Shown here: piece after piece, positions 38,252 to 48,665 of the stretch
Layout of the letters: each line of letters begins with the position of its first letter
How positions within the stretch are numbered: the first letter of the stretch is position 1
Origin: Prochlorococcus sp. AG-363-P01
GTDB taxonomy: Bacteria; Cyanobacteriota; Cyanobacteriia; PCC-6307; Cyanobiaceae
Direction of reading: 5' to 3'
Assembly: GCA_003278225.1 (NCBI GenBank)
Contig: QCGC01000002.1
Span: 62,001 to 126,000 of the forward strand
Length of the DNA: 64,000 nt
Made by a program: the position numbers and the translations under genes
The notes under the pieces: generated by a model
Seen by the model: the letters and a program-made list of their open reading frames with translations, nothing else
Database searches by the model: none
Told to the model about the DNA's origin: nothing

Positions 38252-38998
38252 ATGCATTATTTAAGAAATTTAGCCTTAGTATCCACCCTTTTACTAACAA
38301 ATGCACTTCCATCTCTCAGTATGCATAACAATTTAGAGGAAGAAAATTTTACCAAGCGCCTTGAAAACGCGTTAAATTCAAAAGATCTTTCACTATTAAC
38401 AGATATTCTGACTGAACAAGATCAATTAAATCTAAAAAATAAATATAGCAATTTTATTACTATTTTCCCTAATGCCAATTGGAGAATTATAGAAGTTCAG
38501 CCCTTAAAAGATGGTCGACGTTCCTTGGAAGTAATGATTTCAGGAGAAAAACAATTAGTAGATAAAAAATACACAATTCAAGCAAAGCAAGTTTACGCAT
38601 TTAATTATTTAAAGGGCAAAATTATCAATAAAGAGCTCATTAGCGAAGAAACAATAACCCAAAAAGGAGAAAAACCTTTTGATCTAAGTGTCAACGTCCC
38701 AGAAACAGTTCTATCCGGATCAAATTATGACTTCGACATAATAATCAATAAGCCTCTAGGAAATGCAATTATGGCAGGTTCTTTAATCCCAATAAGCACC
38801 GAGCAAATTAAAAATCAAATTTCACCTAATATTAATCTAATCCCTCTGGGTGGGGGAGGATTATTCAAATCTATTCAAGCACCCGAATCTGAAGGAATGC
38901 AAAACCTCTCAGCAGTTTTAGCTCATCCAGATGGCCTTATTACTATCACTAAGAGAATAAGAGTACTATCAAAAAATACATATAATGATCTTGATTAA
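38252..38998 (+). CDS. Conserved hypothetical secreted protein
   Basis: The 248-residue product has a signal peptide (about 1-23, LRNLALVSTLLLTNALPSLS). The mature part is mixed alpha/beta: a helical start resembling NTF2-like domains (ENALNSKDLSLLTDILTEQD), then a beta-rich half. That half ends with the block LGGGGLFKSIQAPESEGMQN and an AVLAHPDGLITITKRIRVL tail. The pattern resembles cyanobacterial proteins of unknown function. It is divergent from murG and probably lies in the periplasm or thylakoid lumen. Confidence 0.75.
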   Translation: MHYLRNLALVSTLLLTNALPSLSMHNNLEEENFTKRLENALNSKDLSLLTDILTEQDQLNLKNKYSNFITIFPNANWRIIEVQPLKDGRRSLEVMISGEKQLVDKKYTIQAKQVYAFNYLKGKIINKELISEETITQKGEKPFDLSVNVPETVLSGSNYDFDIIINKPLGNAIMAGSLIPISTEQIKNQISPNINLIPLGGGGLFKSIQAPESEGMQNLSAVLAHPDGLITITKRIRVLSKNTYNDLD

Positions 38999-39031
38999 TA
39001 ATTCAAAACAAGAATAAGCTTATCAACATAG

Positions 39032-39075
39032 CTAGATAAATAGTCATTTAAACAAAGAAGTGGCTATTTATCTAG
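39032..39075. terminator. Inverted repeat between convergent genes
   Basis: CTAGATAAATAG (39032-39043) pairs perfectly with CTATTTATCTAG (39064-39075). It sits between the convergent secreted-protein gene and pgk. It has a 20-nt loop and no long T run on either side, so terminator function is uncertain. Confidence 0.5.
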
Positions 39076-39085
39076 TATATGGAAG

Positions 39086-40294
39086 TCAATCAACTGTATC
39101 TAATGCGGCAACACCAGGAAGTGTTTTTCCTTCTAATAACTCTAAGCTAGCTCCTCCTCCAGTAGAGATGTGAGACATCTTCTCAGCAAGTCCTGCTTTC
39201 TCCACTGCAGCCACAGAATCTCCTCCTCCAATAATTGTGCAACATCCTTTCGCACTCAAGGATGCCAAAGTTGTTGCTATGGCATTAGTACCGTTGGCGA
39301 ACTTATCAAATTCAAAAACACCCATAGGACCATTCCAAATAACAGTTTGGCAATCAGATAAGGCATCCTGAAATACCTTTACTGAGTCAGGTCCTATATC
39401 CAAGCCCATCCAACCATTAGGAATCGAATTTATAGAGGCAACTTGACTCTTAGCATCTGGAGCAAAATTATCTGCAAGAACAACATCTGTTGGCAACAGC
39501 AATTGGACACCTTTGGACTTCGCTTTCTCTTCCAACTCCTTGGCAAGACTTAATTTATCTTCCTCTACTAAGCTCTTGCCTACTGAAAGACCCCGAGCTT
39601 TGTAGAAAGTAAAAATCATTCCTCCGCCAATCAACACCTTGTCGCACTTATCAATCAAAGATTCAAGAACCCCTATTTTACTGCTGACTTTAGATCCACC
39701 AACTATTGCAGCCAAAGGACGCTTGGGTTCATCAATAGCTCCCTGAAGATACTGAAGCTCTTTTTCCATTAAATAGCCAGCAACACTCGGGCTAAGAAAC
39801 TTAGTAACACCCTCAGTAGATGCATGGGCACGATGAGCAGCACCAAATGCATCATTCACATAAACCTCAGCAAGAGAAGAAAGTTTTTCAGCAAATCCAG
39901 GCTCATTTGCTTCTTCTTCTGCAAAAAAACGAACATTCTCAAGAAGCAAAACATCTCCATCTACCATCGAATTAGCCTGATTCTCCGCCTCACTGCCAAT
40001 ACAACTATCGGTTTTCTGGACCCTTTTACCTAACAATTCACTCAATCTTTGGGCTACAGGGGTCAAACGCATAGCCTCATTAATCTGCCCCTTAGGCCTT
40101 CCAAAGTGAGCTGCAAGAATTACACGAGCCCCCTTGCTAATCAAATCATTAATAGTGGGTAGAGCCGCACGAATGCGAGTGTCATCAGTAATAGAACCTC
40201 CATCATCAAGAGGGACGTTGAAATCTACACGCACCAAGACACGCTTGCCAGATAGATCCTCTGGTCTGAGACTCGACAGGGAACTTTTAGCCAT
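39086..40294 (-). CDS. pgk: Phosphoglycerate kinase
   Basis: Pgk transfers phosphate between ATP and 3-phosphoglycerate in the Calvin cycle and glycolysis. The 402 residues show [66 protein letters not shown] and the nucleotide-binding [14 protein letters not shown] strong start at [18 protein letters not shown] is clear. The gene stands alone between convergent and divergent neighbours. Confidence 0.97.
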   Translation of the reverse strand: MAKSSLSSLRPEDLSGKRVLVRVDFNVPLDDGGSITDDTRIRAALPTINDLISKGARVILAAHFGRPKGQINEAMRLTPVAQRLSELLGKRVQKTDSCIGSEAENQANSMVDGDVLLLENVRFFAEEEANEPGFAEKLSSLAEVYVNDAFGAAHRAHASTEGVTKFLSPSVAGYLMEKELQYLQGAIDEPKRPLAAIVGGSKVSSKIGVLESLIDKCDKVLIGGGMIFTFYKARGLSVGKSLVEEDKLSLAKELEEKAKSKGVQLLLPTDVVLADNFAPDAKSQVASINSIPNGWMGLDIGPDSVKVFQDALSDCQTVIWNGPMGVFEFDKFANGTNAIATTLASLSAKGCCTIIGGGDSVAAVEKAGLAEKMSHISTGGGASLELLEGKTLPGVAALDTVD

Positions 40295-40431
40295 AATGGT
40301 ATGCCTTAAAACTAGAAAACGGAACTAGAGGCTAACCCTTGCTTCGCGCAATTAGCTTGTTATGCGTACAGACAATCTGACTGGCTGTCTCAAGAGCACA
40401 ATTAAACCAAAACATGCTCAATAAATTCTAA

Positions 40432-40812
40432 ATGTTTAAAACCATACTTTTCCCCTTAGATCAAAGCCGGGCATATGAGGACACAACATGCCAAGCTATT
40501 GAATTAGCCAAGACTTACCAAAGCGATATCACCCTGCTTGCAGTGCTTCAACCTAATCAATGTATAAATAATCAGGAATTAATAGCCTCTCAACTCAAAA
40601 AAACTCAAAATCAAATACAAGAAGCACAAATTAAATGCGATTTACATGAAAGGCAGGGGAAACCAGCTTGTGTTATTTGTGATGTCGCCAATGATTTAAA
40701 TGTAGACTTAATAGTGTTGAGTACTAAGGGAGTGAACCTCGAAAGTACATACAAAAGTACTGCTGCAAGGGTGATTGAACTTGCTCCTTGCCCAGTACTC
40801 GTGGTGCCGTGA
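40432..40812 (+). CDS. Universal stress protein family protein
   Basis: The 126-residue UspA-like protein starts MFKTILFPLDQSRAYEDTTC and ends with the typical ARVIELAPCPVLVVP strand. The ATP-binding loop of ATP-type USPs (GxxGxxxxxxxxxGS) is not kept: it reads STKGVNLESTYKSTAA, so it may be the non-ATP-binding type. Three Cys are present. It overlaps the start of rbgA by GTGA and probably forms an operon with rbgA and rluD. Confidence 0.85.
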   Translation: MFKTILFPLDQSRAYEDTTCQAIELAKTYQSDITLLAVLQPNQCINNQELIASQLKKTQNQIQEAQIKCDLHERQGKPACVICDVANDLNVDLIVLSTKGVNLESTYKSTAARVIELAPCPVLVVP

Positions 40813-41669
40813 AAACTGGAAACATTCAGTGGTACCCAGGCCACATTGCTAAAGCAGAAAGACAACTAAGCAGAAGTCTTGAAAAGGTTGATCTCATCAT
40901 TGAAGTTCGTGATGCACGGATACCACTATCAACCTCTCATCCACACTTACAACGTTGGATCACAGGGAAACAACATCTATTAGTCATTAATCGTAGAGAT
41001 ATGATTTGCACACCAGCATTTCAAGCATGGGACACTTGGTTCCGCAAGAAAGGACACTCGCCATTGTGGTGTAATGCCAAGGATGGGACAGGGGTTAAGC
41101 AACTACATAACGCAGCTATTCGTTCAGGGGAAAAGCTAAACACACGTAGACGTAATCGTGGCATGAAAGAAAGACCTGTCAGAGCACTCACCCTTGGTTT
41201 CCCAAATGTAGGTAAATCTGCCTTGATTAATAGGTTAGTTCGCAAGAAAGTCGTTATGAGTTCACGCAAGGCTGGTGTAACGCGTGCACTTCAATGGGTA
41301 CGACTTGGACAAGACCTTGATTTACTTGATGCACCTGGAGTCTTACCTCCTCGCCTTGACGATCAGCAAGCTGCGTTAAGGCTGGCACTATGTGATGATA
41401 TCGGGCAAGCCTCCTATGACATCGAATCAGTAGCCATTATCTTCATCAAGATGCTGCATCGTTTAGAAGCAAACAAACAAACAGGCATTTCCTTAAAGAT
41501 CCTTGAGCATCGCTATGGTCTTCCATTTAACAAGCAAGATGCCACACAATGGTTGACAAAAGTTGCTGAACGACACACATCTAATGACAAAAGGCGAATG
41601 GCGCAAAGAATGTTAGACGACTTCAGAAAAAAGCAATTAGGACCAATCTCTCTTGAAATCCCCATATGA
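40809..41669 (+). CDS. rbgA: Ribosome biogenesis GTPase RbgA/YlqF
   Basis: RbgA is a circularly permuted GTPase for late 50S assembly. The GTG at 40809 gives 286 residues beginning KTGNIQWYPGHIAKAERQL, with the motif order G4 (INRRDM, a variant of NKxD), G1 (GFPNVGKSALINRL) and G3 (DAPGVLPP). A C-terminal ANTAR-like helical region follows. The longer frame from 40788 lies within usp. It is part of usp-rbgA-rluD, with overlaps on both sides. Confidence 0.92.
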   Translation: MKTGNIQWYPGHIAKAERQLSRSLEKVDLIIEVRDARIPLSTSHPHLQRWITGKQHLLVINRRDMICTPAFQAWDTWFRKKGHSPLWCNAKDGTGVKQLHNAAIRSGEKLNTRRRNRGMKERPVRALTLGFPNVGKSALINRLVRKKVVMSSRKAGVTRALQWVRLGQDLDLLDAPGVLPPRLDDQQAALRLALCDDIGQASYDIESVAIIFIKMLHRLEANKQTGISLKILEHRYGLPFNKQDATQWLTKVAERHTSNDKRRMAQRMLDDFRKKQLGPISLEIPI

Positions 41670-42643
41670 ACGAAGGCATAAAAGAAACTTTTGGGGAAGG
41701 CGATGGCGAGCTCTTAAGATTATCTTATAGCAAGGCATTACCAATGCGACTAGATCGCTGGCTTACTAGTCAACGCTCTGAACAAAGTCGAGCAAGAATA
41801 CAGAAATTTATTGATGCAGGATTTGTCAAAGTTAATGGGATCCCAGGAAAAGCAAAAACTCCACTTCGTCAAGGAGATGAAGTGCTGTTGTGGATGCCAC
41901 CACCAGAGCCTCTGCCTTACCTCAAACCTGAACAAATTGATTTAGATGTGCTATTTGAGGATGAGCATTTAATAGTGATCAATAAACCTGCCGGCATGGC
42001 CGTTCATCCTGCTCCAGGACATAAAACTGGGACTTTAGTTAATGGCTTATTGAACCACTGTACTGACCTTCCAGGAATCAGTGGGAAACTTAGGCCTGGA
42101 ATAGTACATCGTTTAGACAAAGACACCACTGGTTGCATTGTGGTCGCAAAAAGTCAGATTGCATTAGTGAAATTACAGCTACAAATTCAAAAAAGGATCG
42201 CATCACGTAATTATCTAGCAGTAATACATGGGGCACCTAATAGTGAAGTGGGAACAATTACTGGTGCAATCGGGCGTCATCCAAAAGATAGGAAAAAATA
42301 CGCTGTCGTGAATGATGAAGATGGGCGTCAGGCTTGTACCCATTGGGAACTCGTTGAAAGGCTTGGAGATTTCTCTCTAATGCGTTTCAAATTAGATACT
42401 GGTCGAACGCATCAGATTCGTGTTCATTCAGCTCATGTCGGGCATCCCATTGTAGGGGATCCTACATACAGTCGATGCAGAAAGCTACCAATCAATCTTT
42501 CGAGTCAAGCACTACATGCCGTAAAGCTTGGTTTAGAGCATCCGATTACGAAAGTTTATATGGAGTTCGAAGCCCCTTTGCCAAATATATTCGAACGTCT
42601 ACTTCTTACCTTACGAAAACAAAATAAGGCATCATTGCATTGA
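41666..42643 (+). CDS. rluD: Ribosomal large-subunit pseudouridine synthase, RluD type
   Basis: RluD converts uridines in helix 69 of 23S rRNA to pseudouridine. The 325 residues include an N-terminal S4 domain (RLDRWLTSQRSEQSRARIQK, about 25-85) and the catalytic GIVHRLDKDTTGCIVVAKS with its Asp. TGRTHQIRVHSAHVGHPIVG follows. It overlaps rbgA by ATGA and converges with the ABC gene, overlapping it by 12 nt. RluD versus other RluA-type members is judged from the S4 domain and length. Confidence 0.9.
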   Translation: MNEGIKETFGEGDGELLRLSYSKALPMRLDRWLTSQRSEQSRARIQKFIDAGFVKVNGIPGKAKTPLRQGDEVLLWMPPPEPLPYLKPEQIDLDVLFEDEHLIVINKPAGMAVHPAPGHKTGTLVNGLLNHCTDLPGISGKLRPGIVHRLDKDTTGCIVVAKSQIALVKLQLQIQKRIASRNYLAVIHGAPNSEVGTITGAIGRHPKDRKKYAVVNDEDGRQACTHWELVERLGDFSLMRFKLDTGRTHQIRVHSAHVGHPIVGDPTYSRCRKLPINLSSQALHAVKLGLEHPITKVYMEFEAPLPNIFERLLLTLRKQNKASLH

Positions 42644-44242
42644 GGAAAGAGTAGGACAAACTTCAACAAGGTTCCTAGTAGTCGCAGCTTGAGGAGAGTG
42701 AAATATTTGCTTGCCAGGGCCTTCCTCTACTATGCGACCTTTATCTAGAACAATTACTCTGTGGCAAAAACCAGTTGCAACTGAAAGGTCATGCGTAATA
42801 AATAATATTGCCACTCTCAAACGTTCTTGCAACAAATCTAATAGAGCTAAAACTTCAGTTTGAATCTCAACATCAAGCATACTTACACTCTCATCACATA
42901 TAAGAACTTTAGGTTCCAAAGCCAATGCTCGAGCTATCGCAACACGTTGTTGCTGACCCCCTGAGAGTTCATGAGGTAGCCGATTATGAAAATTTTCTGG
43001 TGGGGTAAGGCCAACCTGTTGCAGAAGTATTCTTGCTCTCTCAAAAGCTTCCAAACGACTCATTGAAGTATGTATTAAAAGAGGGTCAGAAATTGCTTCT
43101 AATACTGTCATTTTAGGATTCAATGAAGCAAATGGGTCTTGAAAAACCATTTGTATAGACTTTCTTGCACGTCTCAAAAACTGTCTTTTTAAATTCAAAA
43201 GATTTTGACCTTGTAATTGCACCTCACCACCTCTAATTGGCGTTAAGCCCATCAAAGCTCTGCACAAAGTAGTCTTTCCACATCCAGAAGTCCCAACTAT
43301 TCCAAGAGTTTCACCTTCATGTAGGACAAAGCTTATTTCATCAACCGCCTTAAGCCAATTAACTTGCCAAGGCAAGTTGCTCAAAGCATGCCAACAACGC
43401 AATTGAGTGACCTCTAAAACAGGTTCAGTATGCTCATTCGTAATGGCTCGTTTTTCTTCTCTTGCCTTAGCAGCAGCGAGAATACGTTTACCCATAAGGG
43501 ATTTTGGGTTAACTAAAAATTCTTTACTAATTGCATTCTCAACTATTTGCCCATTATCCATAAGGTTTATTCGTTCACACCATCGTGCGGCCAGCGCCAA
43601 ATCATGACTAATCAACAAAAGAGCACTACCAAGGTCTTCGCAAAGACTGCGTAACTCAGTCATAACTTGATCAGCTATAGCCACATCAAGACTCGTGGTG
43701 GGCTCATCAGCAATCACCAGAGGAGGGTCCAACGCAATAGCTAGAGCAATTGCAAGGCGCTGACGCATACCTCCGCTGAATTCATGAGGATAAGAGTTGA
43801 AGCGCCTAGAACTTATGCCCACTCTCTCAAGCAAAAACTCTGCTTTCTTTCTGATCCAAATAGAGTTTTTGTTAGGGCGATGAGCTTTAAGTGTGTCTAA
43901 AAGGTGTTCGCCAATACTCATTAATGGATTGAGACGAGTCATGGGGTCTTGAAAAACAAGACCAACTGCTTCTCCTCGTACTTGACTTAATGCAGCATTA
44001 GTTAATTTTCTTGGATCTTGACCTAGCAGTAACAAATCTCCTTTACACAGACTTCCTGGCGGCAATAAATGCATCACAACTTTGGCAACAGTGCTCTTGC
44101 CACAACCCGAGGGCCCAACAAGGGCAAGGCTTTCCCCAGATTCAATTCGCAGGGTAAGGCCATTTAGAGTCCAATTCATGCTTCTGGGATAACGCATGAA
44201 CAAATTTTTCATCTCTAGAACATGCCTTACAGAACTGGTCAT
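42632..44242 (-). CDS. ABC transporter with two fused ATP-binding domains (peptide/nickel-type)
   Basis: Two complete ATPase domains of the Opp/Dpp type lie in one chain: domain 1 has GPSGCGKSTVAK, FSGGMRQRLAIALA and ADEPTTSLDVAI; domain 2 has GTSGCGKTTLCRALMG, LSGGQQQRVAIARA and CDESVSMLDVEIQ. The start ATG 44242 (TSSVRHVLEMKNLFMRYP) is preferred; a longer frame to 44353 would overlap the divergent spoT/relA gene. The fused layout resembles GsiA or DppDF. No permease gene is adjacent, so the substrate is unknown. Confidence 0.88.
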   Translation of the reverse strand: MTSSVRHVLEMKNLFMRYPRSMNWTLNGLTLRIESGESLALVGPSGCGKSTVAKVVMHLLPPGSLCKGDLLLLGQDPRKLTNAALSQVRGEAVGLVFQDPMTRLNPLMSIGEHLLDTLKAHRPNKNSIWIRKKAEFLLERVGISSRRFNSYPHEFSGGMRQRLAIALAIALDPPLVIADEPTTSLDVAIADQVMTELRSLCEDLGSALLLISHDLALAARWCERINLMDNGQIVENAISKEFLVNPKSLMGKRILAAAKAREEKRAITNEHTEPVLEVTQLRCWHALSNLPWQVNWLKAVDEISFVLHEGETLGIVGTSGCGKTTLCRALMGLTPIRGGEVQLQGQNLLNLKRQFLRRARKSIQMVFQDPFASLNPKMTVLEAISDPLLIHTSMSRLEAFERARILLQQVGLTPPENFHNRLPHELSGGQQQRVAIARALALEPKVLICDESVSMLDVEIQTEVLALLDLLQERLRVAILFITHDLSVATGFCHRVIVLDKGRIVEEGPGKQIFHSPQAATTRNLVEVCPTLSSMQ

Positions 44243-44297
44243 AAGGAGTAGCGAGGTGTGCTCAGCCTGAATATCATGTATTAATCGGGTTAATCGG

Positions 44298-46628
44298 ATG
44301 CTAAATGCAAGCAATACGACCGATTTGAAACAGACAGATGTGGTCTGCAACAAAAAGCTGGCCTATGAAACCCAGCTCAGGTCTGAACCAATCAGAAATA
44401 TTGATGATTATGGAATTGAACTTCCAAATTGGTTAAAAAAATGCATCGAACAGAATCCCCCCGCACCTAAAAAATCCTGCCCAACAGATATTGAAGGCCT
44501 CCTTGCGGGATCATTTGATTTAGCTTTTCAACTTCACGATGGACAATATAGAGCTAGCGGAGAACCATATATAGTTCATCCACTAGCAGTAGCAGACCTG
44601 TTGAGAGATATTGGGGCCAGTCCAAGTGTTATTGCTGCAGGTTTTCTCCATGATGTTGTAGAAGATACAGATATCACTCCAGAACATTTAGAAAGCTTTT
44701 TTGGTAGTGAAGTAAGAGAACTAGTAGAAGGTGTAACAAAACTAGGTGGTATTCATTTTACAAATCGAACTGAAGCACAAGCAGAAAACCTTCGAAAAAT
44801 GTTTCTAGCTATGGCTAGTGATATTCGAGTTGTTCTTGTCAAGCTTGCAGACAGATTGCACAACATGCGCACAATAGGTTCTCTGCAATCAGACAAACAG
44901 CAACGTATTGCGCGTGAAACTCGTGAGATTTATGCCCCTTTAGCAAATCGACTTGGAATTGGTCGCTTCAAATGGGAACTTGAGGATCTTGCTTTTAAGC
45001 TTCTTGAACCAGATGCATTCCGTGAAATCCAGCAGCAAGTGGCTACTAAGCGTAGTGAACGCGAAAATCGATTAGAAGTAACAGTTAAATTACTCAAAGA
45101 TCGGCTCAACTCAGTTGGTCTGACAGATTGTGATGTCAATGGTAGACCTAAACATCTCTATGGAATATGGAGCAAAATGCAAAGACAAGAAAAAGCTTTT
45201 CACGAAATTTTTGACGTTGCTGCACTCAGAATCATTGTTCCCAATGTTGAAGCTTGTTACCGTGCTTTAGCAGTTGTACACGAAAGCTTCCGACCCATCC
45301 CAGGCCGATTCAAGGATTACATAGGACTGCCAAAGCCTAATGGATATCAATCACTACATACAGCTGTTATTGGTCGCCATAGGCCAATTGAAGTCCAAAT
45401 AAGGACTGCAGAAATGCATCGAATAGCAGAGTTTGGAATTGCTGCTCATTGGAAATATAAAGAGGGTGGGTCACCAGCCGCAGGGGACACAGAAAAATTT
45501 AACTGGCTTCGACAACTCGTGGATTGGCAACAAGAAGGTGCTAGCAAAGACCACAATGATTATCTTGCATCTATTAAAGAAGATCTTTTTGATGAAGAGG
45601 TATTTGTATTTACTCCTAAAGGTGATGTAGTTGGACTTCGTAAAGGGTCTACCGCAGTTGATTTCGCATATAGGATTCATTCTGAGGTAGGTAACCATTG
45701 TCACGGAGCGCGCATTAATGATCGCCTATCTCCCTTAGCGACTCCTCTCCAAAATGGTGATTTTATACAAATCCTCACTAACAAAACAGCACGTCCAAGT
45801 CTAGATTGGTTAAACTTTGTCGCCACGCCTACAGCACGTAATCGGATTCGACAGTGGTACAAAAAAAGTCATCGAGATGAAACAATTCAAAGAGGAAAAG
45901 AGCTTTTAGAGAGAGAAGTAGGACGCAATGGATTCGATGCATTACTCAATAGTTTTGCAATGAAAAAGGTCGCGGAAAGATGTAATCTTCAATGTACTGA
46001 AGACCTTCTTGCTTCACTTGGATTCGGAGCTATAACACTGCAACAAGTGCTAAATCGTTTACGTGAAGAGGTTCGCCTACAGAATTTGAATCTTGAAGAA
46101 ACACAAACTAACACTGAAGTTGCAAAGCAACTTGTTAATCAGAAAGAGTCATCTGATAGGACAACACACTCTTCCCAAGGAACCCCAATTATAGGAGTCG
46201 AAGGACTTGACTATCGCCTAGGAGGCTGTTGCAGCCCTCTCCCTGGTGAAGCAATACTTGGAACTGTTGCATTAGGGAATCACGGCATAACAATTCACAG
46301 ACAGGAATGTACAAATGTGACATCAATACCAAGCGAAAGAAGACTACCAGTTCATTGGAATGAGACATCATCAGTAGACAATTTAAAATTCCCCGTCCAA
46401 TTACGGATTGAGGTAATTGATCGTGTTGGGATACTAAAAGATATCCTTATGCGTCTGTCCGATAATGGAATCAACGTTAGTGACGCTAGGGTAAAGACCT
46501 CCTATGGCAAGCCTGCTTGTATTGACCTAAGAGTTGAACTGAAAAGTGCAGCGCAATTAGATAAAACTCTTTGCCAAATTAAAACTATGGTAGACGTTAT
46601 TGATATTGCCCGAATAGGCTTGAATTAA
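44298..46628 (+). CDS. spoT: Bifunctional (p)ppGpp synthetase/hydrolase (RelA/SpoT)
   Basis: This long RSH protein controls the stringent response. The 776 residues contain the HD hydrolase domain (HDVVED at 118-123, LVKLADRLHNMRT), and the synthetase domain (RFKDYIGLPKPNGYQSLHTA). TGS (VFTPKGDVVGLRKGSTAVDF, about 430-495), a helical linker and a C-terminal ACT domain follow. Intact HDxxED suggests active hydrolysis, and the synthetase motifs look intact, so the protein is probably bifunctional. It is divergent from the ABC gene. Confidence 0.95.
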   Translation: MLNASNTTDLKQTDVVCNKKLAYETQLRSEPIRNIDDYGIELPNWLKKCIEQNPPAPKKSCPTDIEGLLAGSFDLAFQLHDGQYRASGEPYIVHPLAVADLLRDIGASPSVIAAGFLHDVVEDTDITPEHLESFFGSEVRELVEGVTKLGGIHFTNRTEAQAENLRKMFLAMASDIRVVLVKLADRLHNMRTIGSLQSDKQQRIARETREIYAPLANRLGIGRFKWELEDLAFKLLEPDAFREIQQQVATKRSERENRLEVTVKLLKDRLNSVGLTDCDVNGRPKHLYGIWSKMQRQEKAFHEIFDVAALRIIVPNVEACYRALAVVHESFRPIPGRFKDYIGLPKPNGYQSLHTAVIGRHRPIEVQIRTAEMHRIAEFGIAAHWKYKEGGSPAAGDTEKFNWLRQLVDWQQEGASKDHNDYLASIKEDLFDEEVFVFTPKGDVVGLRKGSTAVDFAYRIHSEVGNHCHGARINDRLSPLATPLQNGDFIQILTNKTARPSLDWLNFVATPTARNRIRQWYKKSHRDETIQRGKELLEREVGRNGFDALLNSFAMKKVAERCNLQCTEDLLASLGFGAITLQQVLNRLREEVRLQNLNLEETQTNTEVAKQLVNQKESSDRTTHSSQGTPIIGVEGLDYRLGGCCSPLPGEAILGTVALGNHGITIHRQECTNVTSIPSERRLPVHWNETSSVDNLKFPVQLRIEVIDRVGILKDILMRLSDNGINVSDARVKTSYGKPACIDLRVELKSAAQLDKTLCQIKTMVDVIDIARIGLN

Positions 46629-46670
46629 TTGCAAGGGTTAAATTATCTACTGACATGAATTCATGTTTAA

Positions 46671-47129
46671 TTATTCTCTGAATAACGGACGTGCTGCCAA
46701 AGCAAAATAAATACACAAGCCTACGACCAAGCCACAAAGCGTACCTACCAATGTTGAGCCTAAGAACAATCGAGCAAAAACAATCCATCCATGAGAAACT
46801 ATTTCCCTAAAAGAGAATTCTACAAATTTGTTCACTGTATGACCATGCCCTAATGCAAAAGAACCAACTCGATAGTTAAACCAATATAACGGCAAATATG
46901 TTATCGGATTGCTGATCCAAGTTCCACTAGCAGCAAGCAAATGGTTACCTCTACACAAACTGGCCAAAGCAATTCCCAGCAATGTCTGAAATCCAAACAA
47001 AGGGAAACATCCGCAAAAAATCCCAATCGCTAATCCACGTGCTTTTTCACCAGGAGTCCCTTGCTGAAGCAAGAGCCAACGAAAAAAACGACGTAATCGA
47101 TTAATCACATTCAATCGAATTTGAACCAT
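46671..47129 (-). CDS. DUF2062 membrane protein
   Basis: The 152-residue protein has the DUF2062 motif set: GTPGEKARGLAIGIFCGCFP near 25-44, then LASLCRGNHLLAASGTWISN and PITYLPLYWFNYRVG, with about three hydrophobic segments. Members are found next to unrelated genes in many bacteria and their role is unknown. It is convergent with spoT and divergent from mnmE. Confidence 0.85.
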   Translation of the reverse strand: MVQIRLNVINRLRRFFRWLLLQQGTPGEKARGLAIGIFCGCFPLFGFQTLLGIALASLCRGNHLLAASGTWISNPITYLPLYWFNYRVGSFALGHGHTVNKFVEFSFREIVSHGWIVFARLFLGSTLVGTLCGLVVGLCIYFALAARPLFRE

Positions 47130-47200
47130 GCCAAAGCAAATTGAGCGAAAACCCTACAAACTGGTGTTAATCGTACGAACAATTTAAGCTTAATTCATTC

Positions 47201-48595
47201 ATGAGCATGACATTTCCTACCGAAGAAACAATCGCTGCAATTGCAACAGCAATTGCAGCAGGACACGGTGGGATTGCTGTGATTCGTATCTCCGGCCCCA
47301 AAGCATTTGAAGTAGGAGAAAGCATCGTATCTTTTTCAAAAGAAAAGGTTTGGCACAGTCATATGGTTCTTTATGGCCACGTGATGGATGCAGATAACAA
47401 CAAGCAAATAGATGAGGTCCTCGTCTTACCAATGAAAGGACCAAGAAGTTTTACCGGTGAAGACATAGTGGAGATTCACTGTCATGGTGGATTGATAGCT
47501 GTACAACATGTATTGGAAAGGGTCTTAAGCCACCCTGAAGTAAGAAAAGCAATGCCTGGTGAGTTTTCTCAACGAGCTGTAATTAATGGTCGACTAGATC
47601 TCACTCAAGCAGAAGCAATAAGTGAGTTGATAGGAGCACGCAGTCGGCAAGCTGCCCAATTAGCCATGGTTGGTATCAATGGAGAAATTCAACGACGGAT
47701 AAACACTCTTAGAGAAAGCCTCTTAGACCAACTTAGTGAATTAGAGTCGAGGGTTGACTTTGAAGATGAGTTACCCCCATTAAATGGGACGAAGGTATTA
47801 ACTGAAATAAGCAGAGTTCAGTCTGAACTGCAAAAACTTATAGATGACTCAAAGCGAGGCTGTTTCCTCCAGCAGGGGCTCAAAGTTGCACTAATAGGTT
47901 GTCCCAATGTAGGGAAAAGCTCTGTTTTAAATCGACTAAGTAGACGCGAAAGAGCCATTGTTACCGATGTACCAGGGACCACAAGAGATCTTCTCGAAAG
48001 CGAAATCATATTAGGGGGTGTTCCAATAACACTGCTCGACACCGCAGGCATTAGAACTACAAATGACGAGATAGAAAAAATTGGCATTGCAAGGTCACAA
48101 GAGGCTCTCATGGCCGCTGATGTTGTTGTTCTTGTCTTCGACCTAAGTTTGGGGTGGACTGAAAATGATCAGGCACTTCTAACCCAAATTCCCAAAGATG
48201 CACCAAAACTAATTATTGGAAATAAATCCGATATCCAAAACGCCGCAAAGGTCAAACTTCAAGAGCAAAGAATACAAGAGATTAAACCAGATGTGACTTT
48301 TAGTGCCCTAACTGGGAAAGGAGAAAAAGACTTAATTGAATCCTTATTAAAGCAATGTGGAGCCCATGAAACACAAGGTCTAGAAGTTGTCCTAAATGAA
48401 AGACATCTTCAGCTTGCCAATAAGACTGTAACTGCTTTAGAAAGAATTAAGACCGTCGCAGATCAAAAGTTGCCTTGGGATTTCTGGACCATTGACCTAA
48501 GAGAAGGTATCCATAGCCTGGGCGAAGTCACAGGTCATGAAATCACAGAAGCCGTACTAGAACGAATCTTTTCACGTTTTTGTATTGGCAAATAG
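47201..48595 (+). CDS. mnmE: tRNA uridine-5-carboxymethylaminomethyl modification GTPase MnmE
   Basis: MnmE, with MnmG, modifies U34 of several tRNAs. The 464 residues show the N-terminal formyl-THF-binding domain (TIAAIATAIAAGHGGIAVIR), a helical domain, and the inserted G domain (GCPNVGKSSVLN, DTAGI, GNKSD). The C-terminal signature FCIGK with its catalytic Cys is present. A second Met two codons on is an alternative start. A short gap of about 70 nt separates it from nadC. Confidence 0.96.
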   Translation: MSMTFPTEETIAAIATAIAAGHGGIAVIRISGPKAFEVGESIVSFSKEKVWHSHMVLYGHVMDADNNKQIDEVLVLPMKGPRSFTGEDIVEIHCHGGLIAVQHVLERVLSHPEVRKAMPGEFSQRAVINGRLDLTQAEAISELIGARSRQAAQLAMVGINGEIQRRINTLRESLLDQLSELESRVDFEDELPPLNGTKVLTEISRVQSELQKLIDDSKRGCFLQQGLKVALIGCPNVGKSSVLNRLSRRERAIVTDVPGTTRDLLESEIILGGVPITLLDTAGIRTTNDEIEKIGIARSQEALMAADVVVLVFDLSLGWTENDQALLTQIPKDAPKLIIGNKSDIQNAAKVKLQEQRIQEIKPDVTFSALTGKGEKDLIESLLKQCGAHETQGLEVVLNERHLQLANKTVTALERIKTVADQKLPWDFWTIDLREGIHSLGEVTGHEITEAVLERIFSRFCIGK

Positions 48596-48665
48596 AATAT
48601 TTTAGAATCATCATTCAGATGAATTCATTATCTCTTTTAATCAGCCTTACAGCTCAAAACAAATT

